Of a DNA stretch of 64,000 nucleotides, positions 7,582-16,223 are shown piece after piece. How positions within the stretch are numbered: the stretch's first letter is position 1; each line of letters opens with the position of its first letter. The notes beneath the pieces are model-generated. The model was given only the letters and a program-made list of their open reading frames with translations. It did not search any database and had not been told where the DNA came from. Both the position numbers and the translations under genes were made by a program. This DNA comes from Pelagibacterales bacterium SAG-MED50 (GTDB lineage Bacteria > Pseudomonadota > Alphaproteobacteria > Pelagibacterales > Pelagibacteraceae), in the NCBI GenBank assembly GCA_014653385.1, contig JACWER010000001.1, positions 1-64,000 on the forward strand, read 5' to 3'.

Positions 7582-8610
7582 TTAATAACCTAGTTTTTTA
7601 TCAATCTGATTTAATAATTCTTTATTTTCTATGAATAATTTTAAATTTTTTACAAATATATCAAGAGTTAACTTAACATAACTTCCATTATCATCAGATG
7701 AAACATGAGGGGTTAATATTAAGTTCGGTGTATCCCAAAGATTTGAAGACTTATCAAGAGGCTCATGCGTAAAAACATCAAGTATTGCACCTGCTATTTC
7801 ATTATTATTTAGTTTTTCACTCAATACTTCATAATCCATTACTGATTGTCTTCCAACGTTTACTATTCCACAAGTAGGTTTAAGCATATTAAGTTTTTCT
7901 TTATTAATAAGATTTTTTGTATCTGGAGTTTCAGGAACCGCTAAGTATAAAAAATCAGCATTAGGTAAAACATTATTAATATTTTCTATTGTGATTACTT
8001 CATTACATCCTTCAACAGCTCTTCCTCTTTTATTAACTCCAATAACATTTGCCCCTAATGACTTAACATGTTTTGCCATCGAAGATCCTAAGGAACCTGT
8101 TCCAACTACAACCACGGTTTTTCCTGCAATTGGATTACTGAAAAGAGATACAAACTCCTTCTTTTTTTGGTTTGTAACAATTTTAGTCATATGGTTTTGC
8201 AACATTAAAATAGCCATTAATCCATACTCACCAGCTTTTTTAGCATGAACACCACTGCTATTTGTCAAAACTAAATCATCAAACATCCAGTCCAATGGCA
8301 GCAAATGCTCAACACCTGCTGATACAACATGTATCCATTTTAGATAAGGTGAAATCTTTTTAAGGTTTTTTGTAGGAAAATTCCAAGCTAACAAAATATC
8401 AGAATTTGACATTGATTTTTCAAAATTTTCCTCATCCCAATCAACAAATATTTCCAATTTATCCTTTATTTCAGGAAAACCTTTAAGAGCTTCATTTAAA
8501 TGTTCTTTTGTAATAGTAAAATTTTTCTCACCTTCGGCATCAGTTGGGAACGACCCAGGTGCCCAATGATTATTTTTAACATGAATTTTAATCTTTTTAT
8601 CTTTATTCAA
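7582..8610 (-). CDS. D-isomer-specific 2-hydroxyacid dehydrogenase family protein
   Basis: A 342-residue NAD(P)-dependent oxidoreductase interconverting a 2-hydroxy acid and a 2-keto acid. The Rossmann motif VVVGTGSLGSSMAKH lies near 167-181. The catalytic triad residues are Arg254 (NVGRQSV), Glu283 (FTHEPL) and His302 (LTPHVSS). The fold resembles the glyoxylate/hydroxypyruvate reductase branch (GhrA-like). It overlaps the end of the upstream Rieske oxygenase gene by 8 bases and is thus expressed with it, suggesting it acts on that enzyme's product. It converges with the BKACE/ABM pair. Confidence 0.87.
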   Translation of the reverse strand: MNKDKKIKIHVKNNHWAPGSFPTDAEGEKNFTITKEHLNEALKGFPEIKDKLEIFVDWDEENFEKSMSNSDILLAWNFPTKNLKKISPYLKWIHVVSAGVEHLLPLDWMFDDLVLTNSSGVHAKKAGEYGLMAILMLQNHMTKIVTNQKKKEFVSLFSNPIAGKTVVVVGTGSLGSSMAKHVKSLGANVIGVNKRGRAVEGCNEVITIENINNVLPNADFLYLAVPETPDTKNLINKEKLNMLKPTCGIVNVGRQSVMDYEVLSEKLNNNEIAGAILDVFTHEPLDKSSNLWDTPNLILTPHVSSDDNGSYVKLTLDIFVKNLKLFIENKELLNQIDKKLGY

Positions 8611-9952
8611 AATTGCCTCTTGCTTCCATCTCTTGAAGATTGTTTATAATACTTTTGTCTCGTTCTTTTAATGGCATATCTTCTAAATTAAATTGCATAT
8701 TCATCACAGATGAACAGATTGATTTAACATATTCTTTATCATTATTATTTTTTTTTGGTGCTTTTAATATTGTATCCTGTCCATTAGTTCTTACAACTTG
8801 TCCTTTTACTTTTTGAGGTTGAGGAGGATCTTTACCTTCTTCTAAATCTTTTGACAGTTTTCTTATCCTTCTTCTGTAAATCATAACACCTTTGTCAGTT
8901 GGCATTAAATGTTCACCTTTATGACTACTAATTGATCCCATTCCTTCAACAGCTTCCGCATCACCTGGATTCTTTTGCTTTTCTTCTTGTGTTCTATTGG
9001 AAATTTCACCAGCTTCAATTCTTTCATACCCTTCTTGATTATTGTATTCAATCGGATCTCCTCTATCACCAAAATTTGCCCAAGCTAAAGCAACACAATG
9101 ATGATCATCAACAGGAACAACCCATCTAGTAAAAGAGCTTCTGCCAAAGTACTTACTTTTTGTACCATCAGCAGCAAAAGCAGCTCCTGCTTGTGTAAAA
9201 TTTGGTAAAATTAATTCATTTACTCTAACCCAAACGTTATCATTTATCCGTCTTGTATTGCATCCAAGGTATTGAATACCTCTTTCAAAAAAATCTATTT
9301 CTCCAACTTCAGCAAACCCTTCAGAAAATTGTATACCAGAGCTTTGACCATGTAAAAATGAAGTATGAAGAGGGTCCATAATTGCATCAAGCACTTGTAT
9401 CCAATTACAATTATAATCTATGCGATAAGGACTAGAAATATTTCCAGGTATTTCAAATGAATCATAATGTGGAAATTCAGGAATTTTTTCCATTGGACCA
9501 AGATATGAAAAAACTAAACCATTAAATTCTATTACTGGGTATGCCCCAAGCTTAAAAGTATCTCTTAATTTTTTTGCTTGTTTCGAGTCTATATTCTCTC
9601 CAGGTGTTTCAAGTATTTCACCATTAGTAGAAAAAAGCCAACCATGATAACAGCACCTAATACCTTCATCCTCAGTTTTTCCATAAGCCATTGAAGCTCT
9701 TCTGTGAGGACAAGCTTTATGAACCAATCCTATCTTACCTTTAGTTGATTTAAATATAACAAGATCTTCACCTAAAATACGAATTTCCTTTGGTATCTCA
9801 CTTACCTCAGATGTTAGGGCAACAGGATGCCAATAACGTCTTAGATATTCCCCGCATGGTGTTTTAGAATTTGTTTGGGCCAATCGTTTATCAATCTCTG
9901 GTACAGTTGACAGTTTGTAGCCTCTAAAATCTTCCTGTTTAAAATTATTCAT
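8603..9952 (-). CDS. Rieske non-heme iron oxygenase, phthalate-dioxygenase-like alpha subunit
   Basis: A 449-residue oxygenase component. The Rieske cluster ligands are C81-x-H83 (ACPHRRA) and C100-x2-H103 (CCYHGW). The mononuclear iron site is carried by DAIMDPLHTSFLHG, with Asp and two His. Length and layout fit the single-component phthalate 4,5-dioxygenase-like group, which hydroxylates or O/N-demethylates ring or small substrates using electrons from a separate reductase. No reductase or ferredoxin gene is in the window, so electrons must come from elsewhere. It is transcribed with the hydroxyacid dehydrogenase and diverges from a second Rieske gene of a different subfamily. Confidence 0.9.
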   Translation of the reverse strand: MNNFKQEDFRGYKLSTVPEIDKRLAQTNSKTPCGEYLRRYWHPVALTSEVSEIPKEIRILGEDLVIFKSTKGKIGLVHKACPHRRASMAYGKTEDEGIRCCYHGWLFSTNGEILETPGENIDSKQAKKLRDTFKLGAYPVIEFNGLVFSYLGPMEKIPEFPHYDSFEIPGNISSPYRIDYNCNWIQVLDAIMDPLHTSFLHGQSSGIQFSEGFAEVGEIDFFERGIQYLGCNTRRINDNVWVRVNELILPNFTQAGAAFAADGTKSKYFGRSSFTRWVVPVDDHHCVALAWANFGDRGDPIEYNNQEGYERIEAGEISNRTQEEKQKNPGDAEAVEGMGSISSHKGEHLMPTDKGVMIYRRRIRKLSKDLEEGKDPPQPQKVKGQVVRTNGQDTILKAPKKNNNDKEYVKSICSSVMNMQFNLEDMPLKERDKSIINNLQEMEARGNFE

Positions 9953-9971
9953 ACCAGTGCTCTTTTGAAAA

Positions 9972-9977
9972 ATTATA
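9972..9977 (-). promoter_or_regulatory. Possible -10 box for the minus-strand Rieske gene
   Basis: On the minus strand this is an exact TATAAT about 20 bases before the ATG at 9952, with only a weak TTTTAG 17 bases upstream of it. The 87-base divergent spacer also has a TATAAAT at 10013-10019 in the other direction, a candidate -10 for the plus-strand Rieske operon. AT-rich DNA makes such matches common. Confidence 0.35.
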
Positions 9978-10039
9978 TTGTAAATATTATTATTCTAAAA
10001 TACGCTTTTCAATATAAATAACCCTTTAGTGACAAGCTA

Positions 10040-11173
10040 ATGTCTAAAGAAAAAAATTTAGTAAAAATTAAAAAACCTAAAAATTCAAATATTATATTTG
10101 GATTGCCACCCACATCTTATATTGATGAAGATTTTTGGAAAAAGGAATGTGAAACTGTATTATCCAATGGATGGCTGTTTGTAGGTTTTTCTCATGAACT
10201 TAAAAAATCTGGTGATGTAATTCCAGTTTTTATTGCAAATAAACCTATTTTACTTGTGAGAAATGGAAATGAAATTTCTGCTTTTCACAATGTTTGTAGT
10301 CATCGATGTTTAAAACTTGTAAATGAAAAAAAAAATGTAGGAAAAATTATCCGTTGTCCATATCATGCTTGGAGTTATGATCTTGATGGTAAATTAAAAG
10401 CAGCTCCACATGTGGGTGGAACCAATCAACACAAACCTAAAGGATTTAATTTCTCTGATCATGGATTAAAATCAATTAAAGTTCATATTTGGCATGATTG
10501 GATTTTTGTTAATTTTAATGGAAGAGCAAAAAAATTTGAAGAATATGCGAAACCACTTATTAAAAAATTTGATGATATTGATTTAACAAAATTAAAATAT
10601 GCAACAACTCTAGATTTTGGAAAAATAAATACTAACTGGAAATTTCTAATTGAAAATTTTATAGAACCATATCATGTACAATTTGTTCATAAAACTACTA
10701 CTAATCAACCTTTAAAGGATCATTATACGATTGTTGACGGCATGTGTTACGGAAGTGGCGTTGATGTTGATGAAGAAGATACTAATAATAGTGATGCACT
10801 ATCCGTAACTTCAAAATATTTATCTCTTTTTCCAAATTTTATAATTGGAACATATTTTCCTAATCAAATTGGTGTTTATTTAAATATACCAATAAGCCCA
10901 GGCATAACTTCACAAAAAAGAATAATCTATACTACTGATGGTAAGGTTATGAGTGAAAAAGAAATTAAAACGGTGAGAAATATATGGTGGAGTGTTCATA
11001 AAGAAGATCATGAAATGTGTGAAAGACTTCAAGAAGGCAGATATTCTCCAGCTGCAAAAGAAGGTGGTCTTTTATCTCCAGTTTGGGAAAAAGGTGTTCA
11101 AGCATTTCAAAAACTTATAGTTGATGCTACAATGAAATCTTCTAAATCAATAAAAAGGAAAAAAAATGTCTAA
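10040..11173 (+). CDS. Rieske oxygenase alpha subunit of the CntA/GbcA-like group
   Basis: A 377-residue ring-hydroxylating-type oxygenase with Rieske ligands C86/H88 (CSHRCL) and C106/H109 (CPYHAW). The iron site lies in NWKFLIENFIEPYHVQFVH, with the spaced YH...H typical of choline, carnitine and glycine-betaine monooxygenases and of aryl dioxygenases. It is the first gene of a six-gene plus-strand operon. Close to carnitine and betaine genes, glycine betaine or a related methylated amine is a plausible substrate, but sequence alone does not settle this. Its reductase partner is not in the window. The next gene begins inside its last codons (8-base overlap). Confidence 0.88.
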   Translation: MSKEKNLVKIKKPKNSNIIFGLPPTSYIDEDFWKKECETVLSNGWLFVGFSHELKKSGDVIPVFIANKPILLVRNGNEISAFHNVCSHRCLKLVNEKKNVGKIIRCPYHAWSYDLDGKLKAAPHVGGTNQHKPKGFNFSDHGLKSIKVHIWHDWIFVNFNGRAKKFEEYAKPLIKKFDDIDLTKLKYATTLDFGKINTNWKFLIENFIEPYHVQFVHKTTTNQPLKDHYTIVDGMCYGSGVDVDEEDTNNSDALSVTSKYLSLFPNFIIGTYFPNQIGVYLNIPISPGITSQKRIIYTTDGKVMSEKEIKTVRNIWWSVHKEDHEMCERLQEGRYSPAAKEGGLLSPVWEKGVQAFQKLIVDATMKSSKSIKRKKNV

Positions 11174-11585
11174 AGAAATTAATCTAGATGGGTATCGACT
11201 TGCTCACACAATGATAAGAGTTAAAGATCTAGAAGCATCTTTTAATTTTTACTGCAAAACTTTAGGTATGAAAGTTTTAAGAAAAACAGATTATCCAGAT
11301 GGAAAATTTACAAATGCATTTATAGGATATGGACTTGAAACAGAGTCTCCTTGTTTAGAGTTAACTTGTAATTGGGATCAAAAAGAAGACTACGACAAAG
11401 GAAACGGTTGGGGACATGTTTGTATTGAAACCCCTGATGTTTACAAAGCCTGTGAGGATCTTGAAAAACTAGGTGTTAATATTACTCGTAAACCAGGCCC
11501 TATGAAACATGGAACTAGAGTAATAGCATTTTGTGAAGATCCCGATGGATACAAAGTTGAATTAAACGAACCAATAAAAGTATAA
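11166..11585 (+). CDS. gloA: Glyoxalase I-like VOC protein
   Basis: A 139-residue vicinal-oxygen-chelate protein matching lactoylglutathione lyase. The metal ligands can be placed as His in LAHTMIRVKD, Glu in CLELTCNW, His in GWGHVCIE and Glu in GYKVELNEP. The FYCKTLGMKVLRK and DPDGYKVE blocks are typical of GloA. An AAGGAA lies just before the ATG, which overlaps the Rieske gene end. Within this operon it may detoxify methylglyoxal or glyoxal-type aldehydes from oxidation of methylated amines. It could also be a GloA paralogue with another substrate. Confidence 0.85.
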   Translation: MSKEINLDGYRLAHTMIRVKDLEASFNFYCKTLGMKVLRKTDYPDGKFTNAFIGYGLETESPCLELTCNWDQKEDYDKGNGWGHVCIETPDVYKACEDLEKLGVNITRKPGPMKHGTRVIAFCEDPDGYKVELNEPIKV

Positions 11586-11602
11586 ACTGAAAGGAAATAA
11601 GA

Positions 11603-11998
11603 ATGTCAAAAACACCTCAACTATATAAATTTAAAGATATTGAAAATAGACTTCATACATTGGAACCTGGAAAGAGTTATATTAAACCATTTGTAACCAG
11701 CAAAGTAAGTAACACAATGTGTGGAGGGTTAAATTTTTTAAATAAAGTTTCTGTTCCGTGGGATTTAACTTGTGATGAAATTATTTACTGTATGGAAGGA
11801 ACTTTTAGACTAACATGTGATGGAAAGTCTTATATTTGTAATCCGGGAGATGTTCTTTATATACCTAAAGACAATCATATAGCTTATGAATGTGATGAGA
11901 AATGCGTGATATTTTATGCTGCTTATCCTCATGATTGGAAACAACAAGCGGGCATAACATTTGTTCCTGGAATAGATCCTGAAGATATGCCACAATAA
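11603..11998 (+). CDS. Single-domain cupin protein (EutQ-like)
   Basis: A 131-residue single-cupin protein. The jelly-roll pattern is visible in CDEIIYCMEGTFRLTCDG, NPGDVLYIPKDNHIAYECDE and KCVIFYAAYPHDW. The first cupin motif lacks the usual HxH metal pair, so metal binding is doubtful. The layout resembles EutQ and ethanolamine-utilisation-type cupins. A good AAAGGAAAT ribosome binding site precedes the ATG. It sits between the glyoxalase and the glutamine-synthetase-like gene in one operon and may isomerise, sense or hydrolyse a pathway intermediate; no specific reaction can be assigned. Confidence 0.75.
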   Translation: MSKTPQLYKFKDIENRLHTLEPGKSYIKPFVTSKVSNTMCGGLNFLNKVSVPWDLTCDEIIYCMEGTFRLTCDGKSYICNPGDVLYIPKDNHIAYECDEKCVIFYAAYPHDWKQQAGITFVPGIDPEDMPQ

Positions 11999-12010
11999 TA
12001 AAATGATCAA

Positions 12011-12015
12011 AGGAG
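12011..12015 (+). promoter_or_regulatory. Shine-Dalgarno of glutamine-synthetase-like gene
   Basis: AGGAG lies six bases before the ATG at 12022 in an otherwise Shine-Dalgarno-poor genome. It fixes the start and suggests strong translation of this gene within the operon. Confidence 0.7.
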
Positions 12016-12021
12016 ATTGAT

Positions 12022-13443
12022 ATGAGCCAAAATGAGAAGATTTATTATGAAAATTTTAAAGATGCAGTAGAGCGAAATAGAAAAAAAATACCTTCTGTTC
12101 ATAAAAAATTAAAAAATGCTGGCGTTAAGTATGTTTTATCAAGCTGGATTGATCTCCACGGAATTCCAAAATCAAAACCTGTTCCAATGACTGACTTTGA
12201 ACCTTTATGTTTAGGAAAAGGACCTCAGTTTGCTGTTCACTCAATATCTTTTGTTCCAGAACTTACACCCGCAGACTCAGATCAGGTTATGCTGCCAGAT
12301 TTAGATGCTATTTATATTTGTCCTTGGGATAACACTACAGCAATTATTTTTGCGGATCTTTATTGGGAGGATAAACCATATAATGTTTGTCCAAGACAAG
12401 CTTTAAAACGTAATATGCAAAAAGCTCAAGATGCTGGATATAAAGGTATGGCCGGTGTAGAGCCTGAATTTATAGCAATGAAATATGATGAAAATGGGCA
12501 ACCAGTAAAAGCAATTGATACAGATCCAATAAAAGGAATTAGACCAAGACGTCAGGCTTTTGGATATGATGTTGAACACTCGCTAGACTCAATGCATTTT
12601 CTAAAAGAGTTAATAGATATTCTTAATGGATTAGGATGGAAGCTTCATGATGTAGTTGCTGAAGGTGCTTATTCACAATTTGAATTAGATTTTCATTACA
12701 CAAATCTTTTAGAGATGGCTGATAGATTAGTTTTTCTTCGTATTCTTTTAAAAGAAGTTGCTAAAAAACATAATATGTTCATTACATTTATGCCCAAACC
12801 AACAATTGGTGATTGGAGATCAGGAGCACATATAAACTTTTCAATGATTGATAAAAAAGGAAAAAATATTTTTGACGGTGGAAATAAGTGGTCTAAAGAA
12901 TCTTTGTTTGCGGTAGGTGGACTAATGAAACATGCTGAAGCAATAACTTCAATTACATGTTCAACTGTAAATTCCTATAATGGATTAGTGCCAAGAGTTG
13001 GTGGATTTGAAGGGGGTACTGTTACTTGGGCGCCAACAAATATCACTTATGGGCACAATAATAGATCTGCTCAGTTTAGATTACCACAAAACAGATATTG
13101 TATTGAAAATAGAGCTGCAGATATGACAATGAATGTGTATTTGGCCTTTTCAATGACGCTTTCAGCTGCAGTTGAAGGAATTAAGAAAAAAATTCACCCG
13201 GGTAAAGCTACAGACCAAGATCTCTACAATATGACTGAGAAAGAATTTAAAAAACTAGGAATTAAAAGATTACCAAGAAATTTACTAATGGCGTTAGAAG
13301 CTCTTAAAAATGATACTTTGTCAGATGAGGTAATAGGATCTGTTATGAAAAAATCATTACTTGCCTATAAGAATGATGAATGGGAAAGATATCATCAGGC
13401 AGTGACAGATTGGGAAGTGAAAGAGTATTTAAGACTTTACTAA
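12022..13443 (+). CDS. Glutamine-synthetase-like ligase (GlnT/gamma-glutamyl-amine type)
   Basis: A 473-residue member of the glutamine synthetase superfamily, which activates glutamate with ATP and joins it to ammonia or an amine. Visible parts are the N-terminal beta-grasp (KYVLSSWIDLHGIPKSK), the metal glutamates in AGVEPEFIAM and SQFELDFHYTN, the ATP/metal block MPKPTIGDWRSGAHINFSM, and the RLPQNRYCIENRAAD and C-terminal GIKKKIHPGK blocks. The usual GSGxHxHxS is RSGAHINFS here. It is not a housekeeping GlnA: it lacks that enzyme's tail and sits in an operon with a Rieske oxygenase, VOC and cupin proteins. Glutamylation of an amine before or after oxygenation is a reasonable guess. Confidence 0.85.
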   Translation: MSQNEKIYYENFKDAVERNRKKIPSVHKKLKNAGVKYVLSSWIDLHGIPKSKPVPMTDFEPLCLGKGPQFAVHSISFVPELTPADSDQVMLPDLDAIYICPWDNTTAIIFADLYWEDKPYNVCPRQALKRNMQKAQDAGYKGMAGVEPEFIAMKYDENGQPVKAIDTDPIKGIRPRRQAFGYDVEHSLDSMHFLKELIDILNGLGWKLHDVVAEGAYSQFELDFHYTNLLEMADRLVFLRILLKEVAKKHNMFITFMPKPTIGDWRSGAHINFSMIDKKGKNIFDGGNKWSKESLFAVGGLMKHAEAITSITCSTVNSYNGLVPRVGGFEGGTVTWAPTNITYGHNNRSAQFRLPQNRYCIENRAADMTMNVYLAFSMTLSAAVEGIKKKIHPGKATDQDLYNMTEKEFKKLGIKRLPRNLLMALEALKNDTLSDEVIGSVMKKSLLAYKNDEWERYHQAVTDWEVKEYLRLY

Positions 13444-13446
13444 TTC

Positions 13447-14457
13447 ATGAAGAATTATGAAAAGTTTAAATTAGGAAATATAAAACTTTTATCTGGTAAA
13501 GTTTTTAAATCAGCAGAATTAGTTTATAAAACTTATGGTATATTAAACAAAAATGGTTCAAATGTAATTGTTCTTCCAACATTTTATACAGGAAGTCATA
13601 TTAGGAATGAAGGATTTATAGGGAAAAATAGAGCAATAAATCCAAACAAGTATTTTATTATATCTATAAATATGTTTGGAAATGGTTTTTCATCATCACC
13701 AAATAATTCTAATAACAATCAATCAGGCTCAAAATTTCCAACTCTTACATTGTGGGATAATATTTATTGCCAGCATAAGCTTATTACAGAAAAATTAAAA
13801 ATAAAAAAAATAGCACTGGTAACTGGCTGGTCAATGGCTGGTTGCCAATCATATCAATGGGCTGCTCAGTATCCAAATATGGTAAAAGCTATTCTTCCAT
13901 TTTGTGCTTCATCTAAAACTTCAATTCACAATCATGTTTTCTTAGAAGGGGTTAAAGCTGCACTTACTGCCGATAAAAATTGGAATAAAGGCAACTATAA
14001 AAAACAACCGATTTCTGGTTTAAAAGCTTTTGGTCGTGTTTATGCAGGATGGGCTTTTTCTCAAAATTTTTATAGAAAAAAACTATACAAAAAACTGGGT
14101 TATAAAAATTCTGAGGAATTATTAAAAGATTGGGCAAATGATCATGCTAAAAATTGGGATGCAAATAATTTATTATCTAAACTAAAAACGTGGCAACTAA
14201 ACGATATTAGTAAAGGGCCAATCTATAATAATAATTATATTAAAGCACTTAAATCGATAAAGGCAAAAACAATTTTGATGCCATGTAATCAAGATCTATA
14301 CTTTAGAACTAAAGATAATGAATATGAAAGTAAATTTATACCCCATTCATCGTTAAGACCGATTGATTCATCTTTTGGTCATTGTGCAGCCAATCCAGGT
14401 AATGATAAAAATTTTGAAAAAAAGCTAGATAAAAACATCAAAGAATTACTAAATTAA
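13447..14457 (+). CDS. Alpha/beta hydrolase, homoserine O-acetyltransferase family
   Basis: A 336-residue alpha/beta-hydrolase of the MetX-type branch. The nucleophile elbow is GWSMAG with Ser129. The probable acid is Asp in MPCNQDLYF and the histidine is in DSSFGHCAANPG near the C-terminus. The opening strand (VIVLPTFYTGSHIRNEG) fits the oxyanion region. It lacks the tight similarity and context expected of a methionine-biosynthesis MetX, being placed 3 bases after the ligase gene and 2 bases before carnitine dehydrogenase. Such proteins are often acyl hydrolases, so it is a candidate for a missing thioesterase or amidase step; the role is inferred. Confidence 0.78.
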   Translation: MKNYEKFKLGNIKLLSGKVFKSAELVYKTYGILNKNGSNVIVLPTFYTGSHIRNEGFIGKNRAINPNKYFIISINMFGNGFSSSPNNSNNNQSGSKFPTLTLWDNIYCQHKLITEKLKIKKIALVTGWSMAGCQSYQWAAQYPNMVKAILPFCASSKTSIHNHVFLEGVKAALTADKNWNKGNYKKQPISGLKAFGRVYAGWAFSQNFYRKKLYKKLGYKNSEELLKDWANDHAKNWDANNLLSKLKTWQLNDISKGPIYNNNYIKALKSIKAKTILMPCNQDLYFRTKDNEYESKFIPHSSLRPIDSSFGHCAANPGNDKNFEKKLDKNIKELLN

Positions 14458-14459
14458 AA

Positions 14460-15401
14460 ATGAAGAAAATTAAAAAAGTTGCAATAATAGGCACCGGTGT
14501 AATAGGAGCTGGTTGGATTATACGTTGTTTAGCACATAACAAAATTGTTTATGCTTTCGATAGAGATTTAAGATTAAAAAAAAATTTAATAGCTGAAATT
14601 AAAAGAACATGGCCGTATGTAAAAAAACTTTTTAATAAAAAAACAATTAACCTAAAAAATTTTAAATATTTTACTTCAATTGAGGAGACCTTAAGAGAAG
14701 CAGATTTTATTCAAGAATGCGCAAGTGAAAATTATGCTTTAAAAACTAAATTAATGACCAATATTGGTAAATATGCAAAACCTAATGCAATTATTGCATC
14801 AAGTTCTTCAGGTTTATTGCCGACTAGGATTTATTCAGAATGTTTAAATCCTGAAAGAACTCTTATCGGACATCCATTTAACCCAGTCTATTTGTTGCCT
14901 GCAGTTGAAATTGTGCCTGGAAAAAAAACTACAAAGAAATATTTAAAACTAGCTGATAAATTCTATAAATCAATTTCCATGAATCCAATAATGGTTAAAC
15001 ACGAGTTGCCTGGTTATTTATCAGATAGATTACAAGAAGCATTATGGAGAGAGGGACTTCATATAATTAATGAAGGACACGCAACAACTAAAGATTTGGA
15101 TAGAGCAATTGAGGATGGACCTGGTTTGAGATGGTCTTTAATGGGCACATTTCTAACATTCCATTTAGCAGGAGGAAAAGCTGGAATGAGACACATGCTA
15201 GAACAGTTTGGACCAGCTTTAAAACTTCCTTGGACAAAATTAAAAGCACCGAAATTATCAAATAAATTAATTAATAGGTTAGTTGAAGGCACAAAAAAAC
15301 AATCTAAAGGAAAATCAATTACAAAAATTTCAAATATTAGAGATGAATATTTAGTAGAACTTCAAAAACTTAGAAAAAAATACGAAAAAAAATTAAGATA
15401 A
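14460..15401 (+). CDS. lcdH: L-carnitine dehydrogenase
   Basis: A 313-residue NAD-dependent enzyme of the 3-hydroxyacyl-CoA dehydrogenase superfamily. The N-terminal Rossmann motif is VAIIGTGVIGAGW and the catalytic region contains IGHPFNPVYLLPAVEIV. The C-terminal stretches MGTFLTFHLAGGKAGMRHM and EQFGPALKLPWTKL match, from memory, the characteristic C-terminus of Pseudomonas and Sinorhizobium carnitine 3-dehydrogenases. It should oxidise carnitine to 3-dehydrocarnitine, the substrate of the BKACE-type enzyme at 6.4 kb. It is the last gene of the Rieske-led operon and converges with the SDR gene. I call it with good confidence because context and sequence agree. Confidence 0.85.
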   Translation: MKKIKKVAIIGTGVIGAGWIIRCLAHNKIVYAFDRDLRLKKNLIAEIKRTWPYVKKLFNKKTINLKNFKYFTSIEETLREADFIQECASENYALKTKLMTNIGKYAKPNAIIASSSSGLLPTRIYSECLNPERTLIGHPFNPVYLLPAVEIVPGKKTTKKYLKLADKFYKSISMNPIMVKHELPGYLSDRLQEALWREGLHIINEGHATTKDLDRAIEDGPGLRWSLMGTFLTFHLAGGKAGMRHMLEQFGPALKLPWTKLKAPKLSNKLINRLVEGTKKQSKGKSITKISNIRDEYLVELQKLRKKYEKKLR

Positions 15402-15402
15402 G

Positions 15403-16185
15403 TTAATCATTTCTCTCTGTGTGACCATCAACAGAAATTACTTGTCCTGAAACCCTACTTGAGTCGTCAGAGATTAAAAAAGAGCACATTTTTCCAATAT
15501 CTTCTTCTAAGATCCATTGCTTCATTGAACTCATGGAAACAAAATCTTTTTCAATTTTTTTTGTTGAAACCTTGGTGAATTTTGCTTTATCTTTTATCAC
15601 TCTTTTCATTCTATTACCTTTAATTGTTCCAGGGCATACTGCATTGACTCTAATATTAAACTTACCAAGCTCCATTGCTAATGTTTTTGTAACCCCAATT
15701 ATTGCCCATTTACTTGCTGCATATGGCGAACGCAGTGGAAAACCTAATATTCCTGCTGTTGATGATATGTTTACTATCGAACCATTTTTAGATTTTTTAA
15801 GCAGAGGTATAGCTTTTTTTGTAAAATAAAAATGACTGTTAACATCCACATGTATTGTATTTTCCCAGTCTTTAGATTTTAATTTTTCAAGAGATCCAGT
15901 AGGGCCAGCTATTCCAACATTATTAATTAAAGCATCAATTTTTTTAGTTTTCTTTTTAACTTTTTCAAAAAAATCAGAAACTTGATCTTCAATAGAAGCA
16001 TCACAATGATAAGCAAACAATCTTTTATTTTTTAAAGGATGTTTATTTAATTTCTTAAGCGATTTATCGTCTATATCACAAAGATAAACATAGGCGCCAC
16101 GCGCCAAACAAATTTTAGCTGTTGCTAAACCTATCCCAGATGATCCTGCTGAAATTATAATCTTTTTATTCTTTAGATCAGTCAT
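15403..16185 (-). CDS. Short-chain dehydrogenase/reductase (SDR)
   Basis: A 260-residue classical SDR oxidoreductase. It has the cofactor loop ISAGSSGIGLA (the usual TGxxxGIG starts with SAG here), NNVGIAG, the catalytic serine in NISSTAGILG and the YxxxK pair in PYAASKW. An acidic residue after strand 2 (LCDIDD) predicts NAD over NADP. It follows the ProV gene by 38 bases on the same strand and is probably co-transcribed with it, placing it in the quaternary-amine region. The substrate is unknown. Confidence 0.87.
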   Translation of the reverse strand: MTDLKNKKIIISAGSSGIGLATAKICLARGAYVYLCDIDDKSLKKLNKHPLKNKRLFAYHCDASIEDQVSDFFEKVKKKTKKIDALINNVGIAGPTGSLEKLKSKDWENTIHVDVNSHFYFTKKAIPLLKKSKNGSIVNISSTAGILGFPLRSPYAASKWAIIGVTKTLAMELGKFNIRVNAVCPGTIKGNRMKRVIKDKAKFTKVSTKKIEKDFVSMSSMKQWILEEDIGKMCSFLISDDSSRVSGQVISVDGHTERND

Positions 16186-16223
16186 TTAAATTTCACTAAT
16201 TTTTTATTAAATCTTTTAATATT

